This document shows positions 1-10,380 of a DNA stretch of 64,000 nt, one piece after another. The translations under genes and the position numbers were made by a program. The notes beneath the pieces were generated by a model. That model searched no databases. It was not told the DNA's origin and was given only the letters and a program-made list of their open reading frames with translations. Position 1 is the first letter of the stretch, and every line of letters begins with the position of its first letter. Origin of the DNA: Mesorhizobium sp. ORS 3324 (lineage in GTDB: Bacteria > Pseudomonadota > Alphaproteobacteria > Rhizobiales > Rhizobiaceae); contig LM655172.1 in the NCBI GenBank assembly GCA_000824825.2, positions 1-64,000 on the forward strand. The letters run 5' to 3'.

Positions 1-21
1 TACACGACGCTCTTCCGATCT
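1..21 (+). other. Illumina sequencing adapter remnant
   Basis: The first 21 bases match the 3' end of the Illumina TruSeq read-1 adapter, ending in CTCTTCCGATCT. They are an untrimmed library artefact, so genomic sequence starts at about base 22. By chance the adapter stays open in the reading frame of the minus-strand gene next to it, so a naive translation would add seven false residues. Confidence 0.96.
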
Positions 22-3000
22 AGGCGCCTGCGGCGCAGGGCGCAGGCCGCGCGGCTCGCCGGTCTCGCTGCTGCCGCTGCGGCCCGATTTCGCAACGATG
101 TCGGACAGTTCCTTGAGCGCGTTGATCTGCTCGGCGACGGCACGGCGGATGGCCGAAGTCGATTCCTTGGCTTCCTCGGGCATCTCGATGACGCCCTTCT
201 TGAGCTCGGCGCGGGTGAGGTCCAGCTCGCTCTTGATCGAGCCCGCGGTGCGCCGCATCTCCTCGGTGGCGTCGGCGAAGCGCCGTGTCGCCGAATCGAC
301 GACCTCGGCGATGGCCGTGCGGATCTTCTCCGCCGACTCCATCGTCCGGCCCTCGGCGTTCTGCATCGTCTGGCCGACGAGGTTCTCGAAGGAGCGCATC
401 ACCTTCTCGAGATCCTCCGACTTCTTGACCAGGCCGACCGCGAGGTCTTCCAGCGAGGACTGGCGTTCCAGCGTGTGCTCGAGATTGCTCTGCGCGGAGC
501 TGAGCAGGTCCGAGGCGCTGGACAGCAGGCGGCTGTGCTCGTCGAACTTGGTCGCGATCGAGGCGACCTCGCGCAGCGTCGCCGACGACAGGTCGGTGAG
601 CCGCGTCGTGTTGGAATCGACGAGCCGCGCCGAGCTGGCAAAGGTCTGCGCCGCCTTTTCCGTGGTCGCGGCGAAGCTCTGCGTGCTGCCGGCGAGGCGC
701 TGCTCGACCTGGCCGAGATTGACGGCAGCCTGGTCGATCAGCTGGCCGAGCTGCGCGCTGGAGGTGGTCATGCGGCCGATGAGGTCGGCAACGTTGTCGG
801 CCAGCGTCGAGCGCGCGCCCTCGACGGCCGAAAGCGTCTCGGCCGTGCGGTTGGCAAGCGCGTTGACGAGGGCCGCGTTTTCGCTGCGCAGCTTCTCTGT
901 CGCCCGTTCGGTGACCTCTTCCATGCTTTTCTGCAGCTCGGAGCCGCCCTGGGCGAAGCGCTCGACCAGAGGACGCGCCGTCTCGTCGAGGATCCGCGAC
1001 ATTTCGGCGGAGCGTGCCGCAAGCATGGTGTTGAGCTCGCGGGTGTTGGCGCCGATGGTCTTTGCCGCCTCGTTGGTGCTCTGGCCGATATGCTGGCCGA
1101 CCGCCGTAAAGGTTTCGGCGATGACGTTGGCGCGCGAGATCAGCTGCGCCTCGGCGCTGGAAACCTGCTCGTTGAGCTTCTGGCCCATCGTTTCGGTGCT
1201 GTAGGCGAGGCGGTTCTCGACGCTCGCCACCTGCTCCTCGACGCGGGCCGCTGCCGCGGCGGCGCTCGAAGCCAGCCGCTCGTCGGCGCCGGCAAGCGCC
1301 TGCTCGATCTCGCGGGCATGGACGGCAAGTTCCTGGCCGGTCTGCCTGGCGCGGTCGGCGACGCGCTGCTCGGTGGCGGCGAAAGCGCCGACGATGGTGT
1401 CGGCATGCTCGCCGATGGTCGAGGTGCTGCTGGCGATGCGCGACACCAGGCGGTTGTCGGCGTCATCGAAGATGCGGGCAATTTCGGACGCGCGCGACGA
1501 GAGCGCTTCAGAGCCTTCGGCAATGCGCGAGACCAGATGCTGGTCGGCGGCATCGAAGATGCGCCCGAGATCGGAGGCACGCGCGGCCAGCGCTTCGGCC
1601 GATTCGGTGATACGCTGGCTCAGCTGCTCGTCGGCGCCCTCGAAGTTGCGCAGGATGTCGCCGGCGCGCGCCGCCAGCGACTGCGCCGTCTCGACCGCGC
1701 GGGCGACCAGCTTCTGGTCGGCGGCGTCGAACGTGCCGGCGATCTCGCTGGCGCGGGCGGCCAGCTTGTCGGCGGTTTCCTCGGCGCGTGCCATCAGCGA
1801 ATTGGACGCGTCGTCGGCGCGTGCCATCAGCATGCTGGACGTGTCCTGCGCCCGCTCGTGCAGGCGGCGGTCCGCCGCCTCGAAAGCATTGGCGATGTCT
1901 TCGGCCCTGGCAAGGAGCGCTGCCGAAGTCTGCTCGGCGCGTTCGGCGATCTTGCGATCGGCGTCGCTGAAGGCCGCGCCCGCCTGCTCATGCAGCGTGC
2001 TGGTGATTTCCATGACCTTGTCGCGCAGCGCGCCGGCAACGAAGACGGCGGTCCTTTCGAGAACGCCGCGGACATTGTCGACGCCGGTCGAGAGCGCACG
2101 CTCCATGGTGCCGGCGCGTTCTTCGATGATGCCGGTCTGCCGGCTGAAAGCCTGTTCGATCTTCTCGACATCGGCAGCGATCGCCGCCGAGATGTCGCTG
2201 CTCTTGGCAGCGATCTGGTCGATGTGGCCAGACACCGAACGGTCGACATCCTTGCGCGCTTCGGCGAGCTTTGCGAGATCGTCCTCCAAGGCACGGGCCA
2301 GCATGTCGCGGCCTTCGGACAGCTTGCCGACATGGCCGGCAATGACGTCATCGATCTCCGAGCGGCTTTCCGCCAGCTTCTGCAGGTCTGCTTCAAGCGC
2401 GCGCTTGAGGATATCGCGACCCTCGGCAAGCTTCTCTACCTGGCCGGAGACCAGCCCGTCGATACCGGCGCGGCTCTCGGCGAGCTTGGCGAGGTCGGCC
2501 TCGAGGGCACGCGTGAGGACATCGCGACCTTCGGCGAGCTTCTCGACCTGGGCGGCGACGAGGCCGTCGATAGAGGCGCGGCTCTCGGCGAGCTTGGCGA
2601 GGTCGGCCTCGAGGGCTCGCGTGAGGACGTCGCGACCTTCGGCGAGCTTCTCGACCTGGCCGGCGACGAGGCCGTCGATCGAGGCGCGGCTTTCGGCGAG
2701 CTTGGCGAGGTCCGCTTCCAGGGCGCGCTTGAGGATGTCGCGGCCTTCGGCGAGCTTCTCGACCTGGCCGGCGACCAGCCCGTCGATGCTGGCACGGCTT
2801 TCGGCGAGCTTGGCGAGATCATCCTCCAGGGCCTTGGACAGCGTCGCGCGATCTTGGACCAACCTGTCGGCGTGGGTCTGCATGAGGCCGCTTGCATTGG
2901 ACATGTCGGCATCGAGGGCGCGCGAGAGCTCGGCGCGGTGGTCGGCGATCTTCTGCGAATGATCGACGATGGCGCCCTGGATGGTGTTGAGGTCGGCTTC

Positions 3001-5712
3001 CAGGGCGCGCTTGAGGATATCGCGGCCCTCGGCGAGCTTCTCGACCTGGCCGGCGACGAGGCCATCGATGCTGGAACGGCTCTCGGCTAGCTTGGCGAGG
3101 TCGTCCTCGAGCGACTTCGACAGCACCGCGCGGTCCTCGACCAGCCTGTTCTGGTGATCGGAGATTGCGCCGCCGACGGTCTGCAGATCGGCCTCCAGGG
3201 CCTTCGACAGCTGGGCGCGTTCCTCCTGCACCTTCTCGGCGTGTCCAGCAATGGCACCCCTGATGGTGTTGATGTCCGCTTCCAGGGCGCGCTTCAAGAT
3301 ATCGCGGCCTTCGGCGAGCTTCTCGACCTGGCCGGCGACGAGGCCGTCGATCGAGGCGCGGCTTTCGGCGAGCTTGGCGAGGTCGGCTTCCAGCGTCTGC
3401 GACAGCAGGCTGCGGTCCTCCGCAAGCTTGCCGGAATGGCTGTCGATCAGATCGCGGATGCCGCTGAGGTCACCCTCCAGCGCGCGGCTGAGTTCGCCTC
3501 GGTCCTCGGCGAGCTTGGTCGAGTGGGTCTCGATCAGATCCCTGATGCCGAGGATGTCGGTCTCGAGCGCCTTGGCGAGCACGGCGCGGCCCTCGGCGAT
3601 CTTCTCGACTTGGCCGGCGACCAGGCCATCGATCGAGGCGCGGCTGTCCGCCAGCTTGCCGAGATCGGCTTCCAGCGCGCGCGCCAGGATATTGCGGCCC
3701 TCGGCCAGCTTGCCGACATGGCCAGCGACCATTTCGTCAATCAATGTACGGGCTTGCACGAGCTTGCCGGAGTCTTCGTTCAACGCCTGGGCGAGGCGGT
3801 TGCGACCCTCTTCGAGCTGTTCGAGATGGCTGCCCAGCGAAGCATCGATGGCGGCGCGCGACTCGTTGACCTTGCGCAGATCCTCTTCCAGCGCGCGCGA
3901 GATCAGGTTGCGGCCTTCGGCAAGCTTCTGCACCTGGTTGGTGACGGCGGCATCGATTTCGGCGCGGCCTTCGGCAAACTTCGCCAGATCCTCCTGCATG
4001 GCGGCGGCCATGCGGTCGCGGCTTTCGGAAAGCATGCGGCCGTGATTCTCGACGGCCTCCTCGATGCCGACGCGGGCATCGGCGAGCCGCTGGATGTCGG
4101 CGTCGAAGGAACGCGACACGACATGGCGGGCGGCCTCCATGCGCCCGGCGAAATCCGTGGCGCGGGCTTCGAGCATGGACGAGGTCGACGAGATGATGTC
4201 GGCCATGTCGGCGCCGATCTGCGTCTTGCCCTGGTCGATCATCGCCGAGAGCTGATCCTTGCTGTCGGCGAAGGTATTGGCGATCTCGCGGGCGCGTTCG
4301 ACCAGAGTCTCGTTGATCTGCCGGGCGCGGGCCTCGAGCGCGGCGTTGAGCTTCTGCGTGCCGGTGTCGAGCGCCTCGGCGCGGGTCTGGAACTCACTGA
4401 TCAGCGCCTGGCCGCGTTCGGCAAGCGTCCGCTCGATGCCGTTGAGGCTCGCTTCGAACTCGGAGTTCAGCGTACGCGCGGCGCCGCCGAGCAGCGAAAC
4501 CATGCCGTTGGTGCGGTCGTCGAGAAGGTCGGTCAGCGAGCGGGTGAGGCCGTCCGTGGTGTCGGTCAGCTTGGCGATGCGGGTGTCGAGCAGGCTGGCG
4601 AATGCCTCGCCAGAGGTCGACAGCCGGTCGGTGATCGTATCGAGCCGGGTCTCCACCGAATCGAAGATCGACATCGAGCTTTCGTTGATGCGATCGATCA
4701 GCGTGTCGCCCGAATTGTTGATCGTCATCGACAGTTTGGTCGAGGCGTTGAGGATCGAGTCGCGGATGATGTCGCTGGCGGCGCCGATCTCGTCGCGCAG
4801 CGTTTCGTGCGCGCCGTGGATCGAGGCGCGCACGCGCTCGGCATGACTCACGACCGCCTCGCGCTCGCTGCCGAGACCATCGACCAGCGAGCGGATGCGG
4901 GCCTCGTTCTCGGAGTAGGAGCGCTCGATCTGGCTGACTTCGCTGTGGACGAGCGTTTCGAGCTCGACCGCGCGCGCTAAAGTGCGCTCGATTCCTTCGC
5001 CCATGGCCGCCACCTCGCGACGAACGGCCTGGCCGATCATCATGACGCGGTCCTGGGCAAGGCTTTCCGGCTCGGCGAGGCGGAAGGCCACCTCGGTCAT
5101 CGACTGCGCGGCGATGCGCATTTCCTGGGCACGCCGGATCATGGCGGCGAAGGCCCAGAACAGGATGACCGGTATAATCGCAGCAACCGCCAGGCCGATC
5201 AGCTCGGGGCGGGCGAAGAACTGATCGAGGGTGCGGATACTCCAGATGCTCGGGCCGAACAGGAGGTTGGCGAGGCCGCCGGCCCCGGCGATCCAGGCCA
5301 GCGAAATGAAGGCGATCACCCAGTAGACGGTGCTTGACGCGCGCCGGTTGAGGCCATGCAAGAGCGTTCGGTAGTCCTTTTGACGGTCGTCGTTGGCCGG
5401 CGTGAAGCTGGCAGGAGCGGGCGTGAAACCGGCCGGCTGCGAACCGCGCGATTCGACCGGGCGCAGCTCCGCCGGCTTTGCCTGGGGCGCCGCTTTTGCG
5501 GCCTGAGGTTCATTTGCCGGTTCGATTCTCTGGCTGCGGCCTTCACGCGCCAATTCGTCCGCGGCCGCCGATATCTGGGCCTCGAGATCCTCCATCGACG
5601 CCGCCATGTCGAGTCCGCCTTCGTCGCCGCCAAGGTCAAGGTCAAGCGCCTTTTCCAACTCCGCGGCCACGTCGCTCTCGAGGGATTTGGTCGTCGTCGG
5701 TTTCTTAGCCAT
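22..5712 (-). CDS. Giant coiled-coil membrane protein, growth pole ring (GPR)-like, C-terminus missing
   Basis: The frame is open from ATG at 5712 to the contig edge, giving 1897 residues with no stop. The N-terminus is soluble and charged (about 1-125). Two membrane helices follow near residues 129-152 and 170-192. The rest is Ala/Glu/Leu/Arg-rich helical sequence of the apolipoprotein A1/A4/E type, with regular repeats at about 556-1166. This matches the architecture of Agrobacterium GPR, a protein of about 2100 residues that forms a ring at the growing pole and is needed for polar growth. The last visible residues (LRPAPQAP) suggest that roughly 200 residues are missing. The gene is divergent from an Hpt gene. 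The GPR assignment rests on architecture and remembered family features, not on an alignment. Confidence 0.85.
2215..4045 (-). repeat. Internal 36/29-residue coding repeats of the GPR-like protein
   Basis: About 18 tandem units lie inside the giant coiled-coil gene, with a consensus near GLVAGQVEKLAEGRD followed by ALEADLAKLAESR. Aligned anchor points sit at plus positions 2215, 2323, 2431, 2539, 2647, 2755, 2863, 2950, 3037, 3145, 3232, 3319, 3427, 3514, 3601, 3709, 3817, 3925 and 4033. The spacing is therefore either 108 or 87 bases (36 or 29 residues). The two lengths differ by exactly seven residues, one heptad, which fits a continuous coiled coil. Confidence 0.85.
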
Positions 5713-5941
5713 GCCTTCGCTACCCTGTACTAGCTGCCGCGGGACTTATGATTGTGGCCTGATTCTGGCTTGTCTGGTCCCAGACAGGAGGCTGAAAATG
5801 GACGTTCGTATCGTAATGACACACGGGGGTAAAGAAAACATGCATTCCGGGTGATACGTAAAACTTTAAATATAAGGTTAACGGAAGCGTGATTTGGCCG
5901 CCCCCGTGACAACATTTTTCCCCGGTAACCGTTAACCCGAT

Positions 5942-5966
5942 GGCGACGCGGGTCGCCTATTTTTTT
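5942..5966 (+). terminator. Terminator-like hairpin in the leader of the Hpt gene
   Basis: GGCGAC at 5942-5947 pairs with GTCGCC at 5952-5957 around a GCGG loop and is followed by TATTTTTTT. It lies about 30 bases before the Hpt start, in the 282-base divergent spacer (5713-5994). It could end a short RNA transcribed from the spacer or act as an attenuator. I saw no gene in the rest of the spacer. Confidence 0.5.
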
Positions 5967-5994
5967 GGCGGTCAGCCGCCCTATAGGAGTTGCA

Positions 5995-6369
5995 GTGCGT
6001 ATGCGTGGCGAAAGTGGAATCGCGTTTTCCATGCCCGGCGGCGACGTGTCGGGAACGGCAGGGTCGCGACCTGTGGATATGGCCCATCTGGCGCGGCAGA
6101 CGATGGATGATCGCGTGCTCGAACAGGAAGTGCTGGCGCTCTTCGTGCAGCAAGCGCTTTCGGTGCGCGACAAGATACTCGACGCCGATGCCAAGGAACG
6201 GGTGCTCCTGGCACACGGCCTGAAGGGGTCGGCGCGCGGCATCGGCGCCTTCGCGGTGGCCGAATGCGCCGCAGCGATCGAAAAGCAGCCCGAGGATGCG
6301 CGTATCCTGAAGAAGCTTGGCGTGCTGATCGAGGAAGTGCGGGACTTCATCGCCGCCATCAGCCGCTAG
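5995..6369 (+). CDS. Hpt domain phosphotransfer protein
   Basis: This is a single-domain histidine phosphotransfer protein of about 124 residues. The motif AHGLKGSARGIGA carries the predicted phospho-accepting histidine, and the C-terminal half forms the rest of a four-helix Hpt bundle. Such proteins relay phosphate between hybrid kinases and response regulators in the cytoplasm; no partner is encoded next to it. The GTG start at 5995 is preferred because AGGAG ends five bases upstream (5985-5989). ATG at 6001 is the alternative, and a TTG at 5965 would fall inside the upstream hairpin's T-run. The gene is divergent from the giant coiled-coil gene, so the two may share regulation. Confidence 0.82.
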   Translation: MRMRGESGIAFSMPGGDVSGTAGSRPVDMAHLARQTMDDRVLEQEVLALFVQQALSVRDKILDADAKERVLLAHGLKGSARGIGAFAVAECAAAIEKQPEDARILKKLGVLIEEVRDFIAAISR

Positions 6370-6472
6370 CGCCGGCGAACCTTCTGAAAAACGTCATTTC
6401 GTGGCGCTTTCGCTCCGCAGTTGACTTGTCCAGCGGAGTGATTATCTCGGCTGCGACTCCTTCAGGTGACCA

Positions 6473-6793
6473 ATGACCAAGCTGACTTTCATCGCCAATG
6501 ACGGCACTCAATTCGACGTGGATGCCGAAAACGGCTCGACCGTCATGGAAAATGCGATCCGCAACGCGGTGCCCGGCATCGAGGCCGAATGCGGCGGCGC
6601 CTGCGCCTGCGCGACCTGCCATGTCTATGTCGATGAGGCATGGACGGCCGAGGTCGGCGAGCCGGAGGCGATGGAGGAGGACATGCTGGACTTCGCCTAC
6701 GACGTCCGCCCGAACTCGCGGCTGTCCTGCCAGATCAAGGTGCGCGACGCGCTCGACGGTCTGGTCGTGCGCGTTCCCGAACGCCAGGGCTGA
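6473..6793 (+). CDS. [2Fe-2S] ferredoxin, adrenodoxin type
   Basis: This 106-residue small electron carrier has Cys40, Cys46, Cys49 and Cys86 in the C-x5-C-x2-C-xn-C order that binds a [2Fe-2S] cluster in adrenodoxin-type (FdxB or ferredoxin VI-like) proteins. An extra Cys44 lies in the cluster loop. Acidic residues after the loop ([10 protein letters not shown]) are the usual docking helix for the reductase. A ferredoxin-NADP reductase gene starts 96 bases downstream on the same strand, so the two probably form a redox pair. The final acceptor cannot be read from the context. Confidence 0.9.
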   Translation: MTKLTFIANDGTQFDVDAENGSTVMENAIRNAVPGIEAECGGACACATCHVYVDEAWTAEVGEPEAMEEDMLDFAYDVRPNSRLSCQIKVRDALDGLVVRVPERQG

Positions 6794-7921
<1,128 letters not shown>

Positions 7922-7967
7922 CTTTGGAAGACATGGGAGGACATGTCCACTTTCGGGAGACGTGCTT

Positions 7968-9452
7968 CTATTCCGCCATGGCTGGCGGGTGCTCGGCATG
8001 GCCGCGCAACGGCTTTTCCGGCATCAGCGCCAGCGTAATCAGCGCGAGGATCAGCGTGATGCCGGCCGTGAGGAAGATCATCACGAACGGCGTCACCGAG
8101 GTGAGCTCGATGTGGGTGAGCGAGCCTTCCGCAGCGAGCGGCAGGCCGAAGCCCAGCGCAACGGCGCCGAGCATGGCGACGCCGAGCGCGCCGCCCAACG
8201 AACGCAGGAAGGTCAGCACTCCGGTCGCGACGCCGAGATGCGCGCGGTCGACGGCGTTCTGGATCGAGACGGTGCTGACCGGGTACGTCGTTCCGCTGCC
8301 GAGGCCGATCAGCGTCGTCAGGATCTCGACTTCGAGCAGCGAGGCGTGGCCGGCAATGGCGCTGAGAACGCCGATGCAGGCGATCGCCAAAACGATACCG
8401 ACCATGGCGATGCGCTTGTAATGGACAAAGCGGGGGATCATGCGGCCGCTGAAGGTTGCACCGGCGACGGTGCCGAGGAGCAAGCCGAGCATGGCGGTGC
8501 CGGATTCGCTGACCGAGAGCCCGACGACCGATTGCAGATAGACCGGCAGGTAGACCGAGGCGCCGATGTTTGCCGCCTGCAGCAGGAACATCGACAGTGT
8601 GCCGGCGAGCACGATCCGGTCGCCCAGCACTTCGAGCGAGATCAGCGGTTCGGAAGCCCTGAGCAGCCGCGCTGCGAACAGCGCCCAGAACACGGCCGAG
8701 CAAGCGACCAGCCCAAGAATTTCCCATGAGAACCAGGGATAGGTGCTGCCGCCCCAGTTGAGCGCGAGCAGCAGCAGCGCCGTTGCGATCACCAAAAGCA
8801 CGGCGCCCAGGCCGTCGATACGGTGGTGCTTTGCAGCGATCGGCAGCTTTTTCAGCGGGTTGTTGATGATGGCCATCGCCAGGAAGCCGAGCGGCAGGTT
8901 GATCCAGAAGATCAGCGACCAGTGCAGGTGCTCGGCAAAGGTGCCGCCGAGCAGCGGCCCGGCAACGCTGGCGACCGCCCATGTGCCTGATATCCAGGCG
9001 GCATAGCGGGCCCGCTCGCGCGGCGGCACGAGATCGCCGATCACAGTCTGGGCGAGCGCGAACAGGCCGCCGCCGCCCGCACCCTGGATCGCCCGGCCGA
9101 TGACCAGCACCAGCATATTGGGAGCGAGCGCGCTGACCAGCGATCCCAGGAGAAAGATCAGCACGGCGGCGTAGATCACCGGCCGGCGGCCGTAGACGTC
9201 GGACAGCTTGCCGTAGAGCGGCGCCACGGCGGTGGCCGTCAGCAGATAGCCGGTGACGATCCAGGGCAAGTATTCGGCATGACCGAGGGCGCGCGCGATC
9301 GTCGGCAGAGCAGGAGCGACGATGGTCTGGTCAAGCGCTGCCAGAAGCATCGACAGCAGCACGCCCCCGATGATGGCGTTCTTCTCGCTCTCGCTTATCA
9401 GCGGCGAGGCCGTTGTTCCCATCGTCGTGCGGTTGTCGACGGTCTGGTCCAT
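7968..9452 (-). CDS. MFS multidrug exporter, DHA2 (EmrB/QacA) family
   Basis: This 494-residue inner-membrane proton-drug antiporter has about 14 predicted membrane helices. Family motifs are visible: LDQTIVAPALPTI in the first helix, GKLSDVYGRRPV (motif A) in the loop between helices 2 and 3, and GPLLGG (motif C) in helix 5. The substrate cannot be deduced. It is a single gene facing the ferredoxin reductase tail to tail. A perfect 12-base palindrome lies 114-125 bases upstream of the start codon (9566-9577) and may be a repressor operator. An internal ATG at residue 11 is an alternative start. Confidence 0.9.
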   Translation of the reverse strand: MDQTVDNRTTMGTTASPLISESEKNAIIGGVLLSMLLAALDQTIVAPALPTIARALGHAEYLPWIVTGYLLTATAVAPLYGKLSDVYGRRPVIYAAVLIFLLGSLVSALAPNMLVLVIGRAIQGAGGGGLFALAQTVIGDLVPPRERARYAAWISGTWAVASVAGPLLGGTFAEHLHWSLIFWINLPLGFLAMAIINNPLKKLPIAAKHHRIDGLGAVLLVIATALLLLALNWGGSTYPWFSWEILGLVACSAVFWALFAARLLRASEPLISLEVLGDRIVLAGTLSMFLLQAANIGASVYLPVYLQSVVGLSVSESGTAMLGLLLGTVAGATFSGRMIPRFVHYKRIAMVGIVLAIACIGVLSAIAGHASLLEVEILTTLIGLGSGTTYPVSTVSIQNAVDRAHLGVATGVLTFLRSLGGALGVAMLGAVALGFGLPLAAEGSLTHIELTSVTPFVMIFLTAGITLILALITLALMPEKPLRGHAEHPPAMAE

Positions 9453-9565
9453 GCGTCATTCTTTCAAAGGCTGCCGCGCAGTCAGCAAGGCCGCGGTCCG
9501 GGCCCACGGCGTCTGCGGCCTGTGGCTTGTGTCTCGTGTTTCCAAGTTCGCCTGTTGGCGAACCG

Positions 9566-9577
9566 CGACATATGTCG
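9566..9577. promoter_or_regulatory. Candidate repressor operator upstream of the MFS exporter
   Basis: The perfect palindrome CGACATATGTCG lies in the 223-base gap between the exporter start (9452) and the next gene. Exporters of this family are often controlled by TetR- or MarR-type repressors binding such sites. No regulator gene is adjacent, so the role is inferred from position and symmetry only. Confidence 0.35.
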
Positions 9578-9675
9578 TGCGATATAGGCGGTTTTCGACC
9601 GTCGCTCGAAAGTTTTTGCCCTCTGGCACTACGCTTCGACCGGATTGGCCCCCGCCTGTCCTGCCGATCCCTGGC

Positions 9676-10296
9676 TCAAGTCGGCGGCAACTGCCCGCTT
9701 TGGGTACGCTCCATCCGGTAGCGCAAAAGCCGGATGATCCGGCTCTCGAAGTTGACGCTTTCGACGCGGTCGAACTCAGCCTGGGCACGGTCATGCTTGG
9801 CAAGGATGGCGGCCGAGATCTCCGCGGCCTTGGCTCTTGCGGCTTCGCAGGTCTTTTGTGGATAGGTCGCCTTCAACGCATCCTCGAGCTCGCGCGCATG
9901 GTTCTTGGCGATCTCGACATGGCGCTCCTCGTGGCGCTTGATGTCCGCCGACAACGTGTCCCAGAACAGCCTGACTTCCGGATCGGACTTGCGCGGACGC
10001 CGCCATTCCGGAAGGATCACCTTGACCTTCAGGGTCACCAGCGCGTTCGCGATCCGGCAGGAGGTCGCCGTCTGCGCGTAGCTGACGCGGGTGGTGAAAG
10101 CCATCTGCGTGGCGCCGGGATGCCGGGAGCCGGTGCTCTTCACCTCGGGCCCGTTCTTCGTCAGCTGTTTTTCGATATCATCCAGCGTGCGGCCATTGAC
10201 GCTGAAATAGCTGTAGGTCTTGACGAGATTCGCCGCGCCGGCCGGCATGACGGCAAGCGAAAGCATCAGGGTGCAAAGCAGGGACCGGTTCATCAT
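9676..10296 (-). CDS. Secreted DUF922-like putative zinc protease
   Basis: This protein has 206 residues with a cleavable signal peptide (about residues 1-21, ending PAGA). The core resembles DUF922/COG5661, annotated as predicted secreted Zn-dependent proteases. The segment IKRHEERHVEIAKNHA carries an H-x3-H pair and an acidic residue that could form a metal site, although it is not a classic HExxH. Two cysteines (in ATSCRIA and KTCEAA) may form a periplasmic disulfide. The substrate is unknown. It is divergent from folP with a gap of about 85 bases and is probably monocistronic. Confidence 0.7.
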   Translation of the reverse strand: MMNRSLLCTLMLSLAVMPAGAANLVKTYSYFSVNGRTLDDIEKQLTKNGPEVKSTGSRHPGATQMAFTTRVSYAQTATSCRIANALVTLKVKVILPEWRRPRKSDPEVRLFWDTLSADIKRHEERHVEIAKNHARELEDALKATYPQKTCEAARAKAAEISAAILAKHDRAQAEFDRVESVNFESRIIRLLRYRMERTQSGQLPPT

Positions 10297-10380
10297 GTTG
10301 CCTCTTCACGCACCTTGCTTTACGGCCCTTGCCGGCGCAACGAAATTGATTTCCCGCAAATCACGCATGGTTGATGGACA

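Noticed and set aside
475..4980. Very long open frames on the plus strand (871 and 608 codons) opposite the giant coiled-coil gene
   Set aside because: They are codon-aligned antisense shadows of a GC-rich repetitive gene. The minus-strand frame has a start, membrane helices and coherent coiled-coil sequence; the plus-strand translations look like low-complexity Gly/Leu/Ala/Arg without domains.
5866..5882. Possible CtrA binding site upstream of the GPR-like and Hpt genes
   Set aside because: The sequence is TTAA-N8-TTAAC; the CtrA consensus requires a 7-base spacer, so the match is off by one.
8421..8729. Several medium plus-strand frames opposite the MFS exporter
   Set aside because: They are shadows of a membrane-protein gene with clear motifs on the minus strand.
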